This document shows, one piece after another, positions 47,139 through 57,046 of a stretch of 64,000 bases of DNA. A program made the translations under genes and the position numbers. How positions within the stretch are numbered: position 1 is the stretch's first letter; every line of letters begins with the position of its first letter. Source of the DNA: Paracoccus aminophilus JCM 7686 (GTDB taxonomy: Bacteria; Pseudomonadota; Alphaproteobacteria; Rhodobacterales; Rhodobacteraceae); the NCBI RefSeq assembly GCF_000444995.1, contig NC_022041.1, forward strand, positions 1,276,001-1,340,000, in the 5' to 3' direction. The notes under the pieces are model-generated. The model did no database searches, was not told the DNA's origin, and saw only the letters and a list, made by a program, of their open reading frames with translations.

Positions 47139-48269
47139 ATGACCCATAATCCGATCCGCCCCTGGCGCAATGTCGAACGCCGCAAATCCCGTCAGATCAT
47201 GGTCGGCAAGGTGCCGGTCGGTGGCGATGCGCCGATTTCAGTTCAGACCATGACCAACACGGACACCTCTGACGTGCGCGCGACGCTGGATCAGATCATC
47301 CGCGCCGCCGATGTCGGGGCCGATATCGTCCGGGTCTCGACCCCGGATGAGGCCTCGACGCAAGCCCTGCGGGAAATCGTGCGCGAAAGCCCGGTGCCGA
47401 TCGTCGCCGACATCCATTTCCACTACAAACGCGCGATCGAGGCCGCCGAGGCGGGCGCGGCCTGTCTGCGCATCAACCCCGGCAATATCGGCGATGCCAA
47501 GCGGGTGCGGGAAGTGGTGAAAGCGGCCAAGGATCATGGCTGCTCGATCCGGATCGGCGTCAATGCGGGCTCGCTCGAAAAGCACCTTCTGGAGAAATAT
47601 GGCGAGCCCTGTCCGGCGGCCATGGTCGAAAGCGGGCTCGATCACATCAAGCTTTTGCAAGACAACGACTTCCACGAGTTCAAGATTTCGGTGAAAGCCT
47701 CGGACGTCTTCCTGTCGGCGGCTGCCTATCAAGAGCTCGCCGATGCGACCGATGCGCCGATCCATCTCGGCATCACCGAAGCGGGCGGGTTGATTTCCGG
47801 CACGGTCAAATCGGCGATCGGGCTTGGCAATCTTCTGTGGATGGGGATTGGCGATACGATCCGGGTCTCGCTCTCGGCCGATCCGGTCGAAGAGGTCAAG
47901 GTCGGCTTCGAGATCCTGAAATCGCTTGGCCTGCGCACGCGCGGCGTTCAGATCATTTCCTGCCCAAGCTGCGCGCGTCAGGGCTTTGACGTGATCCGCA
48001 CGGTCGAGGCTTTGGAAAAGCGGCTTGAGCATATCAAGATGCCGATGAGCCTGTCGATCATCGGCTGTGTCGTGAACGGCCCGGGCGAGGCTCTGATGAC
48101 CGATATCGGTTTCACCGGCGGCGGCGCGGGCTCGGGCATGGTCTATCTTGCGGGCAAGCAGGACCATAAGATGTCAAACGAACAGATGGTCGACCATATC
48201 GTCGGTCTGGTCGAAGAGCGCGCGGCCAAGCTGGAGGCCGAGCAAGCAGAGACTGAAGCGGCGGAGTGA
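47139..48269 (+). CDS. ispG: 4-hydroxy-3-methylbut-2-enyl diphosphate synthase
   Basis: A 376-residue [4Fe-4S] enzyme of the MEP isoprenoid pathway. The cluster cysteines are in [13 protein letters not shown] and [10 protein letters not shown]; the N-terminal barrel includes [15 protein letters not shown]. Length and motifs are normal. It follows the rodZ-like gene by about 100 bases. Confidence 0.97.
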   Translation: MTHNPIRPWRNVERRKSRQIMVGKVPVGGDAPISVQTMTNTDTSDVRATLDQIIRAADVGADIVRVSTPDEASTQALREIVRESPVPIVADIHFHYKRAIEAAEAGAACLRINPGNIGDAKRVREVVKAAKDHGCSIRIGVNAGSLEKHLLEKYGEPCPAAMVESGLDHIKLLQDNDFHEFKISVKASDVFLSAAAYQELADATDAPIHLGITEAGGLISGTVKSAIGLGNLLWMGIGDTIRVSLSADPVEEVKVGFEILKSLGLRTRGVQIISCPSCARQGFDVIRTVEALEKRLEHIKMPMSLSIIGCVVNGPGEALMTDIGFTGGGAGSGMVYLAGKQDHKMSNEQMVDHIVGLVEERAAKLEAEQAETEAAE

Positions 48270-48278
48270 TCCGCCGCT
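48257..48278 (+). terminator. Hairpin at the ispG stop
   Basis: AGCGGCGGA (48257-48265) pairs perfectly with TCCGCCGCT (48270-48278) around GTGA, overlapping the ispG stop codon. No T-tract follows, so termination efficiency is uncertain. Confidence 0.45.
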
Positions 48279-48288
48279 GTTGCGGGCC

Positions 48289-48684
48289 TCAGCTCTTGGC
48301 GCAACCGCCGGTAAAGACCGCCGAGGTCATCTTGCCATGGGTCAGCGCGTGAAAGCTGATCGCGAAAGCGCCGTTTTGGTTCAGCGTCACGAATGTATCG
48401 CCGCTGTAACCTTCCTTCCGCGTGGTTCCTTGTGAAAACCAGTTCGTGTGATCCGCATCCGAGCCCACCAGCTGCAAGGGCTGATCGGGGCTGTTCTTGG
48501 CGGTGAGCAGGCCCTTGCCTGCTGTGCGATCGAGCGACAGCGCAAAGCCCTCATGCGCGGGCAGCACCTTGCATTCGGTGCCGGAGCAGAGCTCATCGAG
48601 CTTGCAGCTCCAGCTTTCCGCCGCGGCCAGCCCGGCAGAGAGCAGGATCGCGGTAAGACTGATCGGCAGGGTCAGGGCTTTCAT
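48289..48684 (-). CDS. Secreted protein of unknown function
   Basis: A 131-residue protein with a clear signal peptide (ISLTAILLSAGLAAAES). The mature part has cysteines in WSCKLDELCSGTECKV and near the C-terminus (GGCAKS), which can form two disulfides in the periplasm. I recognise no family. The neighbouring DsbA-like gene on the same strand may help fold it, but that is only positional. Confidence 0.68.
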   Translation of the reverse strand: MKALTLPISLTAILLSAGLAAAESWSCKLDELCSGTECKVLPAHEGFALSLDRTAGKGLLTAKNSPDQPLQLVGSDADHTNWFSQGTTRKEGYSGDTFVTLNQNGAFAISFHALTHGKMTSAVFTGGCAKS

Positions 48685-48746
48685 GATCTCTCCTTGAACG
48701 GGCAGAAGGGCGGGGCGCGCTTGCGCGCGCCTTTGCGTTCCTGCGA

Positions 48747-49505
48747 TCAGCCCTGTTCGGCTTGCGATTTGCGCGCGGCCTCGACAGCGCCCGACATGCC
48801 ATCGGGCGGCACACCGCGTAGCATCTCCGGGCCGATGATGAAGGTCGGCGTGCCCATGATCGCCATTTTCTCGGCGAGCTGGTGGTTCGAGCGGATGACG
48901 GCGGTCACCTCTTCGGTGTTCATGCGGTTGATGATCGGCTGCGGATCGAGACCAAGATCGGTCGCGACCTTGGTCAGGCTTTCCAGATTGACCGGCCCGC
49001 GCAAAGCCATCAGCTCGTCATGCGCCTTCTTATAGGCCTCCGGCCCCGAGACCTGCTGGACCGAGATGGCAAAGCGCGCGGCAATGTCACTTTCCTGCCC
49101 GAGGATCGGGAATTCCTTGAGGATGAACTTGATTTTGCCGTCCGATTTGATCAGCGCCTCGACATCCGGGTTCACCTTCTTGCAGAAGCCGCATTTGTAA
49201 TCGACGAATTCGACCATGGTGATATCGCCGTCGAGATTGCCGCCGACCCAGCTATGGCCATCGTCAAAGATCTCGGCCTTGTTGTTCGCGACCATGATCT
49301 TGTCGTTCTGACCTTCCTGAGCGACACGGCGGGCCTCAAGTTCGTTGATCGATTCAACCAAAACCTCTGGATTGGCCATCAGGTAATCGCGGATGGCGGT
49401 GCCGAAGGCTTCCTTTTCCGCAGGCGACATCTTGGCCGGATCGAAGGCGGCGGCGGGCAGGGCGGTCGCGGCGCAAAGGGCGGCTGCGGTCAGAATGGCT
49501 TTCAT
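48747..49505 (-). CDS. DsbA-family periplasmic thiol-disulfide protein
   Basis: A 252-residue protein with a signal peptide (AILTAAALCAATALPAAA), an N-terminal helical segment, and a thioredoxin fold with the redox motif C-G-F-C in VDYKCGFCKK. The cis-proline loop is MGTPTFIIG. It resembles DsbA/ScsC-type proteins of alphaproteobacteria rather than E. coli DsbA, which has CPHC. It likely oxidises or isomerises disulfides. ATG 49505 gives the signal peptide; the frame extends upstream without features. Confidence 0.87.
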   Translation of the reverse strand: MKAILTAAALCAATALPAAAFDPAKMSPAEKEAFGTAIRDYLMANPEVLVESINELEARRVAQEGQNDKIMVANNKAEIFDDGHSWVGGNLDGDITMVEFVDYKCGFCKKVNPDVEALIKSDGKIKFILKEFPILGQESDIAARFAISVQQVSGPEAYKKAHDELMALRGPVNLESLTKVATDLGLDPQPIINRMNTEEVTAVIRSNHQLAEKMAIMGTPTFIIGPEMLRGVPPDGMSGAVEAARKSQAEQG

Positions 49506-49656
49506 AAGCTTTGGTTCCTCACTGGTTACCCGGAATTTGCCCGGCATGGCGCGGGGTTTCAAGCACACCTCTGCGTGATCTTTGGTCGCGGACCCGCGAT
49601 TGCTTGACCCGGCTGGCCTCAGTTGGGATATGACGCTGAAAAGCGAAGGACAGGCC

Positions 49657-50796
49657 ATGAGACAGTCGCAGCGCGGACAGGTTGATCCATTCATCGTCAT
49701 GGATGTGATGGAGGCGGCGCGCAAAGCCGAGGCTGCGGGACGCTCGATCATCCATATGGAGGTCGGCCAGCCTGCGACGGCGGCGCCTCTGGGTGCCCGC
49801 AAGGCGCTGGCGGGCGCGCTCGATGCGCCGCTTGGCTATACGGTCGCGCTTGGTCTGCCCGAGCTGCGTCAGGGCATCGCGGGTCTCTACCGGCGCTGGT
49901 ATGGCGTCGATCTGAACCCCGAGCGGGTGGTGGTGACGCCGGGCTCGTCGGGGGCCTTCATCCTGGCCTTTTCGGCGCTCTTTGACGCCGGCGACCGCGT
50001 CGCCTTGGGAGAGCCCGGCTATCCGAGCTATCGCCAGATCCTGCGCGCCATGTCGGTCGAGCCGGTCGCCTTCCAGACCCGCGCCGAGAACCGCTATCAG
50101 CCGCGCCCGGAAGAGCTTCCCAGCGATGTGCAGGGCCTGATCCTCGCCTCGCCGGGCAATCCGTCGGGGACGGTGCTCAAGAAGGACGAGCTTGCGGCGC
50201 TGACCGCGCGGGCGTCAGAGCTTGGCATGGCGGTGATCTCGGACGAGATCTACCACGGGCTGAGCTATGGCGCGCGCTGCCATTCGGCGCTTGAGGTCAC
50301 CGATGATGTCTATGTCATCAACTCGTTTTCGAAATATTTCTCGATGACCGGCTGGCGGCTTGGCTGGATGGTGGTTCCCGAGGACCATATCCGCACGATC
50401 GAGCGCATTGCCCAGAATATGTTCATCTGCCCCCCTCATGCGAGCCAGATCGCCGCTTTGGCCGCGCTCGACTGCCATGACGAGGCCGAGGCCAATCTCG
50501 CGGTCTATGCCGAAAACCGCCGCGTGATGCTTGAGGAGCTGCCCAAGGCCGGTTTCACCAAAATCGCGCCGCCGGAAGGGGCTTTCTATATCTATGCCGA
50601 TGTCAGCGATCTGACCGAGGACAGTCTCGCCTTCGCGGCCGAGATCCTCGAGAAAGCCGGGGTTGCGGTGACGCCGGGGCTCGATTTCGACCGGCGGCGC
50701 GGCGCGCAGGCCTTGCGCTTCAGCTATGCGCGCTCGACCGAGGAAGTGGCCGAGGGGCTGCGCCGGCTCAGGACCTTCATGGCGGAGCGGGGGTGA
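49657..50796 (+). CDS. Class I/II pyridoxal-phosphate aminotransferase
   Basis: A 379-residue aminotransferase with the cofactor lysine K226 in NSFSKYFSMTGWRLGW. Substrate specificity cannot be read; aspartate/tyrosine-like enzymes share these motifs (GQPATAAP, ASPGNPSGTV, DEIYHGLSY). ATG 49657 follows GCGAAGGA; an earlier ATG at 49630 is less well placed. Its stop overlaps the amidase start, which couples it to cell-wall genes. Confidence 0.86.
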   Translation: MRQSQRGQVDPFIVMDVMEAARKAEAAGRSIIHMEVGQPATAAPLGARKALAGALDAPLGYTVALGLPELRQGIAGLYRRWYGVDLNPERVVVTPGSSGAFILAFSALFDAGDRVALGEPGYPSYRQILRAMSVEPVAFQTRAENRYQPRPEELPSDVQGLILASPGNPSGTVLKKDELAALTARASELGMAVISDEIYHGLSYGARCHSALEVTDDVYVINSFSKYFSMTGWRLGWMVVPEDHIRTIERIAQNMFICPPHASQIAALAALDCHDEAEANLAVYAENRRVMLEELPKAGFTKIAPPEGAFYIYADVSDLTEDSLAFAAEILEKAGVAVTPGLDFDRRRGAQALRFSYARSTEEVAEGLRRLRTFMAERG

Positions 50797-52037
50797 TGCG
50801 GCGCTTCCTTCACGCCATCGGGCTTCTTCTCGCGCTCGCGCTGCCGCTGGCCGCGCAAGAGGTTCCGGCCGAGCCCGGCGCTGCGAAAATCAGCGTGAGC
50901 CAAAGCGCGATTGCCGCTGAGGGGCGTGATCGCGGCAAGCCGCGTCCGCTGGATATCACCGTCGCAACCAGTCGCGCCGTGCCGTTCCGCACCTATTTCC
51001 TCGCCGATCCACCGCGTCTGGTGGTCGATTTCCGCGATCTCGATTTTCGCGGCGCCAAGCCCGAGACCATGCCCGGGGCCGATCAGGTGCCGGGTCTGCG
51101 CTGGGGCAATTTCCGCGAAGGCTGGTCGCGGCTCGTGGTCGAGCTGGCCGGGCCCTATGCGATGAAAAACGCGCTGCAATCGGCCGAGAACGGCGCTTCG
51201 GCGCTGCATCTGCGCATCGAGCCGGTCAAGGACAAGGATTTCGTCGTGCGCCCCGATGCGCTGGCGGCGCTGTGGGATCTGCCGCAAAGCACCGTGCCCC
51301 CGGCCAAGCCGCGCGCGGCGACTGAGGCCTCGACGCGCCCGCTGCGCATTGCGATTGATCCGGGCCATGGCGGCATCGACCCCGGCGCGCAGGTCGGTGC
51401 AATCAGCGAAGCAGCGGTGATGCTTGGCTTCACGCGCGAGCTGACCGAGGTGCTTCAGGCCTCGGGCTTTGAGGTCATCCCGACCCGCATCGACGATTCC
51501 TTCGTGCCGCTGGAACGGCGCATGACCAAGGCGCGAGCCGCCGGGGCGGATCTCTTCCTGTCGTTTCATGCCGATGCGCTGCCTGCCGGGCAGGCGGCGG
51601 GGGCCACGATCTATATCTGGAACAGCGATGCCAATGACCGCGCGGCCGATGAGCTGGCCTCGCGCCATGACCGCGACGATATCCTCTCGGGCGTCGATCT
51701 GACCGGCACCGATGACGAGGTCGCGCAGGTCCTGATGGATCTGGCGCGGACCGAAAATCACCCGCGCTCGGAAAGCTTTGCCAAGATGCTGGCGGCGGAG
51801 CTCTCGCAGCAGGGCTTCGACATGCATCGCCGCCCGGTCCGGGGCGCGGCATTCTCGGTGCTGAAATCGCCCGACATCCCCTCGGTCCTGATCGAGCTTG
51901 GCTTTCTGACCGATGCCAGCGATCGCGCCAATCTCTTTGATCCCGATTGGCGGGGACGGATGTCACAATCCATCGCGCGGGCCATCGGCATCTGGTCGAA
52001 GGATGAGGCGAAACGCGCCGAACTGCTGAGAAAGTAG
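50796..52037 (+). CDS. N-acetylmuramoyl-L-alanine amidase (AmiC-type)
   Basis: A 413-residue periplasmic amidase with a signal peptide (LLLALALPLAAQE), an AMIN domain (about 50-135: VDFRDLDFRG, LVVELAGPY), and the Amidase_3 catalytic domain with zinc ligands in IDPGHGGIDPGA, the LSFHADAL segment and the terminal SVLIELGFLTDASDRANL glutamate region. It cuts the amide between muramic acid and the peptide to split daughter cells. ATG 50796 overlaps the aminotransferase TGA, with GGAGCGGGG upstream. Confidence 0.93.
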   Translation: MRRFLHAIGLLLALALPLAAQEVPAEPGAAKISVSQSAIAAEGRDRGKPRPLDITVATSRAVPFRTYFLADPPRLVVDFRDLDFRGAKPETMPGADQVPGLRWGNFREGWSRLVVELAGPYAMKNALQSAENGASALHLRIEPVKDKDFVVRPDALAALWDLPQSTVPPAKPRAATEASTRPLRIAIDPGHGGIDPGAQVGAISEAAVMLGFTRELTEVLQASGFEVIPTRIDDSFVPLERRMTKARAAGADLFLSFHADALPAGQAAGATIYIWNSDANDRAADELASRHDRDDILSGVDLTGTDDEVAQVLMDLARTENHPRSESFAKMLAAELSQQGFDMHRRPVRGAAFSVLKSPDIPSVLIELGFLTDASDRANLFDPDWRGRMSQSIARAIGIWSKDEAKRAELLRK

Positions 52038-52106
52038 TGCAAGCTTGCTTTGACGCGGCGGGGTGCCGCGTCTATAGAGGCCCACGCAAATCCAGAGGCT
52101 GGCCCG

Positions 52107-54644
52107 TTGCTGCGTTTCCTGATGTCCTTCTTCGGCGCGATCTTTTCCCTGATCGTGACCGCCCTCGTTTTCATCGCGCTGACCGTGGGCGGCGTGCTCT
52201 GGATCTATTCGCACGATCTGCCGAGTTATGAGCAATTGGCGCAATATGCGCCAAAAACCGTGAGCCGGATCTATTCGGGCGAGGGCCAGCTCATCGACGA
52301 ATTCGCCGAAGAGCGTCGCATCTTCGTGCCGATCGACGAGATCCCGCCGCTGGTCAAACAGGCCTTCATCTCGGCCGAAGACAAGAATTTCTACACCCAT
52401 CACGGATTCGATCCGCGCGGAATCGGGTCGGCGGCGCTGGACTTTCTCAAGGGCTCGCGGCTGCGCGGCGGCTCGACCATTCCCCAGCAGGTCGCCAAGA
52501 ACTTCCTTCTCTCGGGCGAGCGCTCGATCGAGCGCAAGGTCAAGGAGCTGATCCTTGCGACCCGTCTGGTGCAGGCTTTGCCCAAGGACCGGCTGCTCGA
52601 ACTTTACCTCAACGAGATCTATCTCGGGCAGAACTCTTACGGCGTGGCCTCGGCGGCGCTGACCTATTTCAACAAATCGCTGGACGAGCTGAGCCCGGCT
52701 GAAGCCGCGATGCTGGCCTCGATGCCGCGCGAGCCTGCGCGCTCGCATCCGGTGCGCGATCACGACAAGCTTCTGCGCCGCCGCAATGAGGTGCTGCGCG
52801 AGATGTCGGAAAACGGCTATATCACCAAGGCGACCTATGAGGCCGAGGTGCAGACGCCGATCCGCTCGGTTCAGGGTGGCGATTACCCGAACTTCCGCAC
52901 GACGCTGCCGCCGCGCGATTACTTCACCGACGAGATCCGCCGCCAGCTTTCGCGCGAATTCGGCGAGGAGGAATTCTTCAGCGGCGGTCTGACCATCCGC
53001 GCCACCGTCGATCCGCAATTGCAGACGGTCGCGGCCAAGGCGCTGCAAAAGGCGCTGGAGCAATATGACCGCAACCGCGGCATCTGGCGCGGCACCCGCA
53101 AGACGCTGCCGCTGGAAACGCTGTCGGATGAAGAGGCCTGGCGCGCGGCTCTGCGCGACACGCAAGTGCCGCGCGATATCGTCGGCTGGTCGCCGGCGGT
53201 GGTGCTGGCGCTGACGGCCTCGGATGCCCGCATCGGCATCGAGGGTGTCGAGACCAGCGCCGAGGGCGAATGGATCCCGGCGAAGGATGTGCAATGGGCG
53301 CGCAAGCGGCTTGAGAACGGCAAGCTCGGCAACAAGGCCAAGGTCGCCTCGGATCTGCTCGCCGTCGGCGATGTGGTTCTCGTGCGCAAGATGACCGACG
53401 ACAAGACCGGCGCCTTCCTGCGCTGGACCCTGCGTCAGGTGCCCGAGATCGAGGGCGGTTTCATGGCGATGGACGTCAAGACCGGCCGGGTTCTGGCGAT
53501 GCAGGGCGGGTTCTCCTACCAATCCTCAGTCTTTAACCGCGCCACGCAGGCGCAGCGCCAGCCGGGGTCGAGCTTCAAGCCCTTCGTCTATGCGGCTGCG
53601 CTCGACAATGGTTATACGCCTGCGACGATCATCGTCGACGAGCCGATTGCGGTGAACACGCCGCAGGGGCTGTGGACGCCGAAGAACTCCTCGGGCAAAT
53701 TCTATGGCCCGACGCCGATGCGGATCGGGATCGAGCAATCGCGCAACCTGATGACCATCCGGATCGCGCAAGACATCGGCATGGATCTGGTCGCGAAATA
53801 TGCCGAGGCCTTCGGGGCCTATGACAAATTCGGCCATTTCCTCGCCAACAGCCTTGGCGCGCAGGAAACCACTCTGTTCAAGATGGTCGCGGCCTATGCG
53901 ATGTTTGCCAATGGCGGCATGAAGGTCGAGCCGACGCTGGTCGACCGCGTGCAGGACCGCCGTGGCCGCACCGTCTATCGCCACGATCAGCGCCAATGCG
54001 AGACCTGCGGCCAGCCGAACTGGCCCGCCAATACCGGACCGCTGATTGCCGCGAATGGCGTGCGTGTGCTTGATGCGATCACCGCCTATCAGGTCACCTC
54101 GATGATGGAGGGCGTGGTCAAGCGCGGCTCGGGGCGCGGTGTCAACCTGCCGGTGCCGATCGCAGGCAAGACCGGCACGACCAATGACGCCAAGGATGTG
54201 TGGTTCATCGGCTTTTCCTCGAATATCGTCGCGGGCTGCTATCTGGGCTATGACCAGCCGCGCACGCTTGGCGGCAATGCTTTTGGCGGCACGCTCTGCG
54301 TTCCAGTCTTCCAAGAGTTCATGCAACAGGCGATCAAGGAATATGGCGGCACGGCCTTCCAGGTGCCGCCGGGCGGCCATTTCGTCAACGTCGACCGCTT
54401 CACCGGTGCCCGTCTGGGCCCGGATGCCAAAGGCGCCAATGTGATCGCCGAATATTTCCGCAATGGCTCGGAAAACAGCGACAAGGTCATCGACGGCGGC
54501 TTTGGCCGGGTCGATCCGAACACCTTGCCGCTTTACTCGATGGGCTCTGACAAGGGGCAGGAGGTCACGACCTCGACCGGCCAGAAGAAGGTGATCCCGA
54601 AAAAGGCCGATTTCGGCACGCTCTCCTCGGGCGGGCTTTACTGA
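52107..54644 (+). CDS. mrcA: Penicillin-binding protein 1A (bifunctional)
   Basis: An 845-residue bifunctional peptidoglycan synthase. An N-terminal helix is followed by the glycosyltransferase domain (SAEDKNFYTHHGFDPRG, RGGSTIPQQVAKN) and a transpeptidase domain with active-site S488 in SSFK, and KTGTTNDAKD. A pair of cysteines (QCETCGQ) lies between the SxN region and KTG. TTG 52107 is the best start: it begins LRFLMSFFGAIF, the family's N-terminus, with CAGAGG upstream. It follows the amidase gene by 69 bases. Confidence 0.94.
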   Translation: MLRFLMSFFGAIFSLIVTALVFIALTVGGVLWIYSHDLPSYEQLAQYAPKTVSRIYSGEGQLIDEFAEERRIFVPIDEIPPLVKQAFISAEDKNFYTHHGFDPRGIGSAALDFLKGSRLRGGSTIPQQVAKNFLLSGERSIERKVKELILATRLVQALPKDRLLELYLNEIYLGQNSYGVASAALTYFNKSLDELSPAEAAMLASMPREPARSHPVRDHDKLLRRRNEVLREMSENGYITKATYEAEVQTPIRSVQGGDYPNFRTTLPPRDYFTDEIRRQLSREFGEEEFFSGGLTIRATVDPQLQTVAAKALQKALEQYDRNRGIWRGTRKTLPLETLSDEEAWRAALRDTQVPRDIVGWSPAVVLALTASDARIGIEGVETSAEGEWIPAKDVQWARKRLENGKLGNKAKVASDLLAVGDVVLVRKMTDDKTGAFLRWTLRQVPEIEGGFMAMDVKTGRVLAMQGGFSYQSSVFNRATQAQRQPGSSFKPFVYAAALDNGYTPATIIVDEPIAVNTPQGLWTPKNSSGKFYGPTPMRIGIEQSRNLMTIRIAQDIGMDLVAKYAEAFGAYDKFGHFLANSLGAQETTLFKMVAAYAMFANGGMKVEPTLVDRVQDRRGRTVYRHDQRQCETCGQPNWPANTGPLIAANGVRVLDAITAYQVTSMMEGVVKRGSGRGVNLPVPIAGKTGTTNDAKDVWFIGFSSNIVAGCYLGYDQPRTLGGNAFGGTLCVPVFQEFMQQAIKEYGGTAFQVPPGGHFVNVDRFTGARLGPDAKGANVIAEYFRNGSENSDKVIDGGFGRVDPNTLPLYSMGSDKGQEVTTSTGQKKVIPKKADFGTLSSGGLY

Positions 54645-54725
54645 CGGGTTTCTTGGCCGGGCGGGGTTCTTGCCGAACCCGCTTGCGCAGGTTATCTGAA
54701 CGCTCTGACTGACAAGGACCACATC

Positions 54726-55853
54726 ATGCGCGCCGAAACTCTGGCCACTCTCGAGACGATCCGCAAATCGCTGAAGCTTCTCGCGCAGCGGCTGGATTGG
54801 GAAACCGCCCCGCATCGTCTCGAAGAGATGAATGCGATGATCGAGGATGGCGATCTGTGGTCCGATCCGGCGCGGGCGCAAAAGCTGATGCGCGATCGTC
54901 AGAAGCTCTCGGATGCGGTCGGCACCTATAAGATGATCGAGACCGGTCTGAAGGACAATGTCGATCTGATCGAGCTTGGCGAGGCCGAGGGCGATCAAGA
55001 GATCATTGCCGAGGCCGAGGCCACTCTGAAGGAGCTGGCCACCGTCGCGGCGCAGAAAGAGCTTGAGGCTTTGCTGAATGGCGAGGCCGATGGCAATGAC
55101 ACCTTCCTCGAAATCAACGCGGGCGCGGGCGGCACGGAAAGCTGTGACTGGGCCTCGATGCTGGCGCGGATGTATGTCCGTTGGGCCGAGAAGAAGGGCT
55201 ATGATGTCGAGCTGATGTCCGAAACTTCGGGCGATGAGGCGGGCATTCGTTCCGCCGCCTATAAGATCACCGGCCCGAATGCCTATGGCTGGCTCAAGTC
55301 GGAATCGGGCGTTCATCGTCTGGTCCGGATCTCGCCCTATGACAGCGCCGCGCGCCGCCATACCTCGTTTAGCTCGGTCTGGGTCTATCCGGTGGTGGAC
55401 GACAATATCGAGATCACGGTTCCGGATAACGAAATCCGCATCGACACCTATCGCTCGTCGGGCGCGGGCGGGCAGCACGTCAACACCACCGACTCGGCAG
55501 TGCGGATCACCCACTTGCCGACCGGGATCGTCGTGACCTCCTCGGAAAAGTCGCAGCACCAGAACCGCGCCAACGCCATGGCCGCGCTGAAATCGCGCCT
55601 CTACCAGATGGAGCTTGACCGCCGCAACGCCGCGATCAACGCCGCCCATGAAGCCAAGGGCGATGCTGGCTGGGGCAACCAGATCCGGTCCTATGTGCTT
55701 CATCCCTATCAGATGGTGAAGGATCTGCGCACCGGCCATGAAACCTCGGACACGCAGGGCGTGCTCGATGGGGATATCGACGGCTTCATGGCGGCGACGC
55801 TGGCGATGGATGTGGCGGGTAAATCGCGCGCCGAGGCCAATGCCGAGGACTGA
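54726..55853 (+). CDS. prfB: Peptide chain release factor 2
   Basis: A 375-residue class I release factor for UGA and UAA codons. GGQ (248-250) triggers hydrolysis in the ribosome. The codon-recognition tripeptide, SPF in E. coli, reads SPY here (203-205). The reading frame is uninterrupted: where E. coli has the programmed UGA frameshift, this gene reads QRLDWE with no stop. ATG 54726 follows GACAAGGACC. A strong terminator follows. Confidence 0.97.
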   Translation: MRAETLATLETIRKSLKLLAQRLDWETAPHRLEEMNAMIEDGDLWSDPARAQKLMRDRQKLSDAVGTYKMIETGLKDNVDLIELGEAEGDQEIIAEAEATLKELATVAAQKELEALLNGEADGNDTFLEINAGAGGTESCDWASMLARMYVRWAEKKGYDVELMSETSGDEAGIRSAAYKITGPNAYGWLKSESGVHRLVRISPYDSAARRHTSFSSVWVYPVVDDNIEITVPDNEIRIDTYRSSGAGGQHVNTTDSAVRITHLPTGIVVTSSEKSQHQNRANAMAALKSRLYQMELDRRNAAINAAHEAKGDAGWGNQIRSYVLHPYQMVKDLRTGHETSDTQGVLDGDIDGFMAATLAMDVAGKSRAEANAED

Positions 55854-55889
55854 TCCGCACGCTTTCGCCAATTGATCCGCGCCACTGAA

Positions 55890-55911
55890 CCCCGCCTCTG
55901 GCGGGGTTTTT
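55890..55911 (+). terminator. Rho-independent terminator after prfB
   Basis: CCCCGCC (55890-55896) pairs with GGCGGGG (55900-55906) over a TCT loop and is followed by TTTTT. Confidence 0.92.
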
Positions 55912-55990
55912 GCTGCACTGCAGTGAACCGCGGCAAGTCTGCGGCGTTCGCTTCAAAGCAAACGCTTGCACGGCGGCGAAGGAGCGACGG

Positions 55991-57046
55991 ATGGTCAGAC
56001 GCATAAACCTAGCCCTGCAAGGGGGCGGCGCGCATGGCGCTTTTGCCTGGGGCGTGCTGGACCGCCTGCTCGAAGAGGACGAGATCGAGATCGCGGCGAT
56101 CAGCGGCACCTCGGCGGGTGCGCTCAACGGGGCGGGGCTCAAAGCCGGGCTCTCGATCGGCGGCATCGAGGGGCGGCGCGCGGCGCGCGAAAACCTCGAT
56201 TACATCTGGGGTCAGGTCGGCGAGGCCAGCGACAATCTCTTCATGCGCTGGGTCTATAGCGTCTTTCCGACCCCGCGCCATGTCCGGCGCCTGACCGAGT
56301 TCTTTTCGCCTGCCGCCTGGCTTGATCAGGTGACGCGGCTGGTCAGTCCCTATGATCTCGGCCCGTTTTACAGCAATCCCCTGACCGCGATCATCCGCGA
56401 TATGCCGCATCCGAAGCTTGACCGCCCGGGCGGGCCCGAACTGTTCGTCTCGGCCACCAACGTCCGCACCGGCCGCATCCGGGTCTTTCGAGACGGTGAA
56501 ATCACGATTTCCACGATCCTCGCCTCGGCCTGCCTGCCAACGATCTACAAGGCGATCGAGATCCACGATCCGACCACGGGCCGGCGCGAGGCCTATTGGG
56601 ACGGCGGCTATAGCGGCAATCCGGCGCTGTTTCCGCTCTATCGCCCCGAGCTGCCGCGCGACATCGTCATAGTCGCGATCAATCCGATGACCCGCCACAA
56701 GCTGCCGCGGACGCCCGGTTCGATTCAGGATCGCATCAACGAAATCAGCTTTAACACCGCGCTGATGAGCGAGTTGCGCGCGATCAAATTCGTCAAAAGC
56801 CTTCATGCCGAAAAGCGGATGGAGGGGCGCGAGATGAAGAACCTCCTGATCCATATGATCAAGGACGAGCGGCTGATGAATGCGCTTGGGGCATCGACCA
56901 AGATGATGCCGGGGCCGGGACTTCTGGCCAAAATGCGCGAGGCGGGGCGGGCTGCGGCGGGGCGCTGGATCGCGGAAGGCCTCGATTGCGTCGGCGATCG
57001 CGACAGCTACGATCTGTCGTCGCTTTTCTCGCTCGAAGTCGGATAG
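55991..57046 (+). CDS. Patatin-like phospholipase
   Basis: A 351-residue patatin-fold lipase with oxyanion loop QGGGAHG (10-16), catalytic serine S41 in GTSAGAL, and aspartate D204 in WDGGYSGNP; the dyad is complete. It likely hydrolyses membrane phospholipids or acyl esters. ATG 55991 follows AAGGAGC. The last 40 bases overlap the convergent DUF502 gene. Confidence 0.9.
   Translation: MVRRINLALQGGGAHGAFAWGVLDRLLEEDEIEIAAISGTSAGALNGAGLKAGLSIGGIEGRRAARENLDYIWGQVGEASDNLFMRWVYSVFPTPRHVRRLTEFFSPAAWLDQVTRLVSPYDLGPFYSNPLTAIIRDMPHPKLDRPGGPELFVSATNVRTGRIRVFRDGEITISTILASACLPTIYKAIEIHDPTTGRREAYWDGGYSGNPALFPLYRPELPRDIVIVAINPMTRHKLPRTPGSIQDRINEISFNTALMSELRAIKFVKSLHAEKRMEGREMKNLLIHMIKDERLMNALGASTKMMPGPGLLAKMREAGRAAAGRWIAEGLDCVGDRDSYDLSSLFSLEVG

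Noticed and set aside
48711..48735. A GGCGCGC-TTGC-GCGCGCC hairpin as the terminator between two minus-strand genes
   Set aside because: The hairpin has a weak T-run only on the plus strand, the wrong strand for both flanking genes.
54726..54810. A programmed frameshift in prfB
   Set aside because: The frame is continuous through the position of the E. coli UGA.
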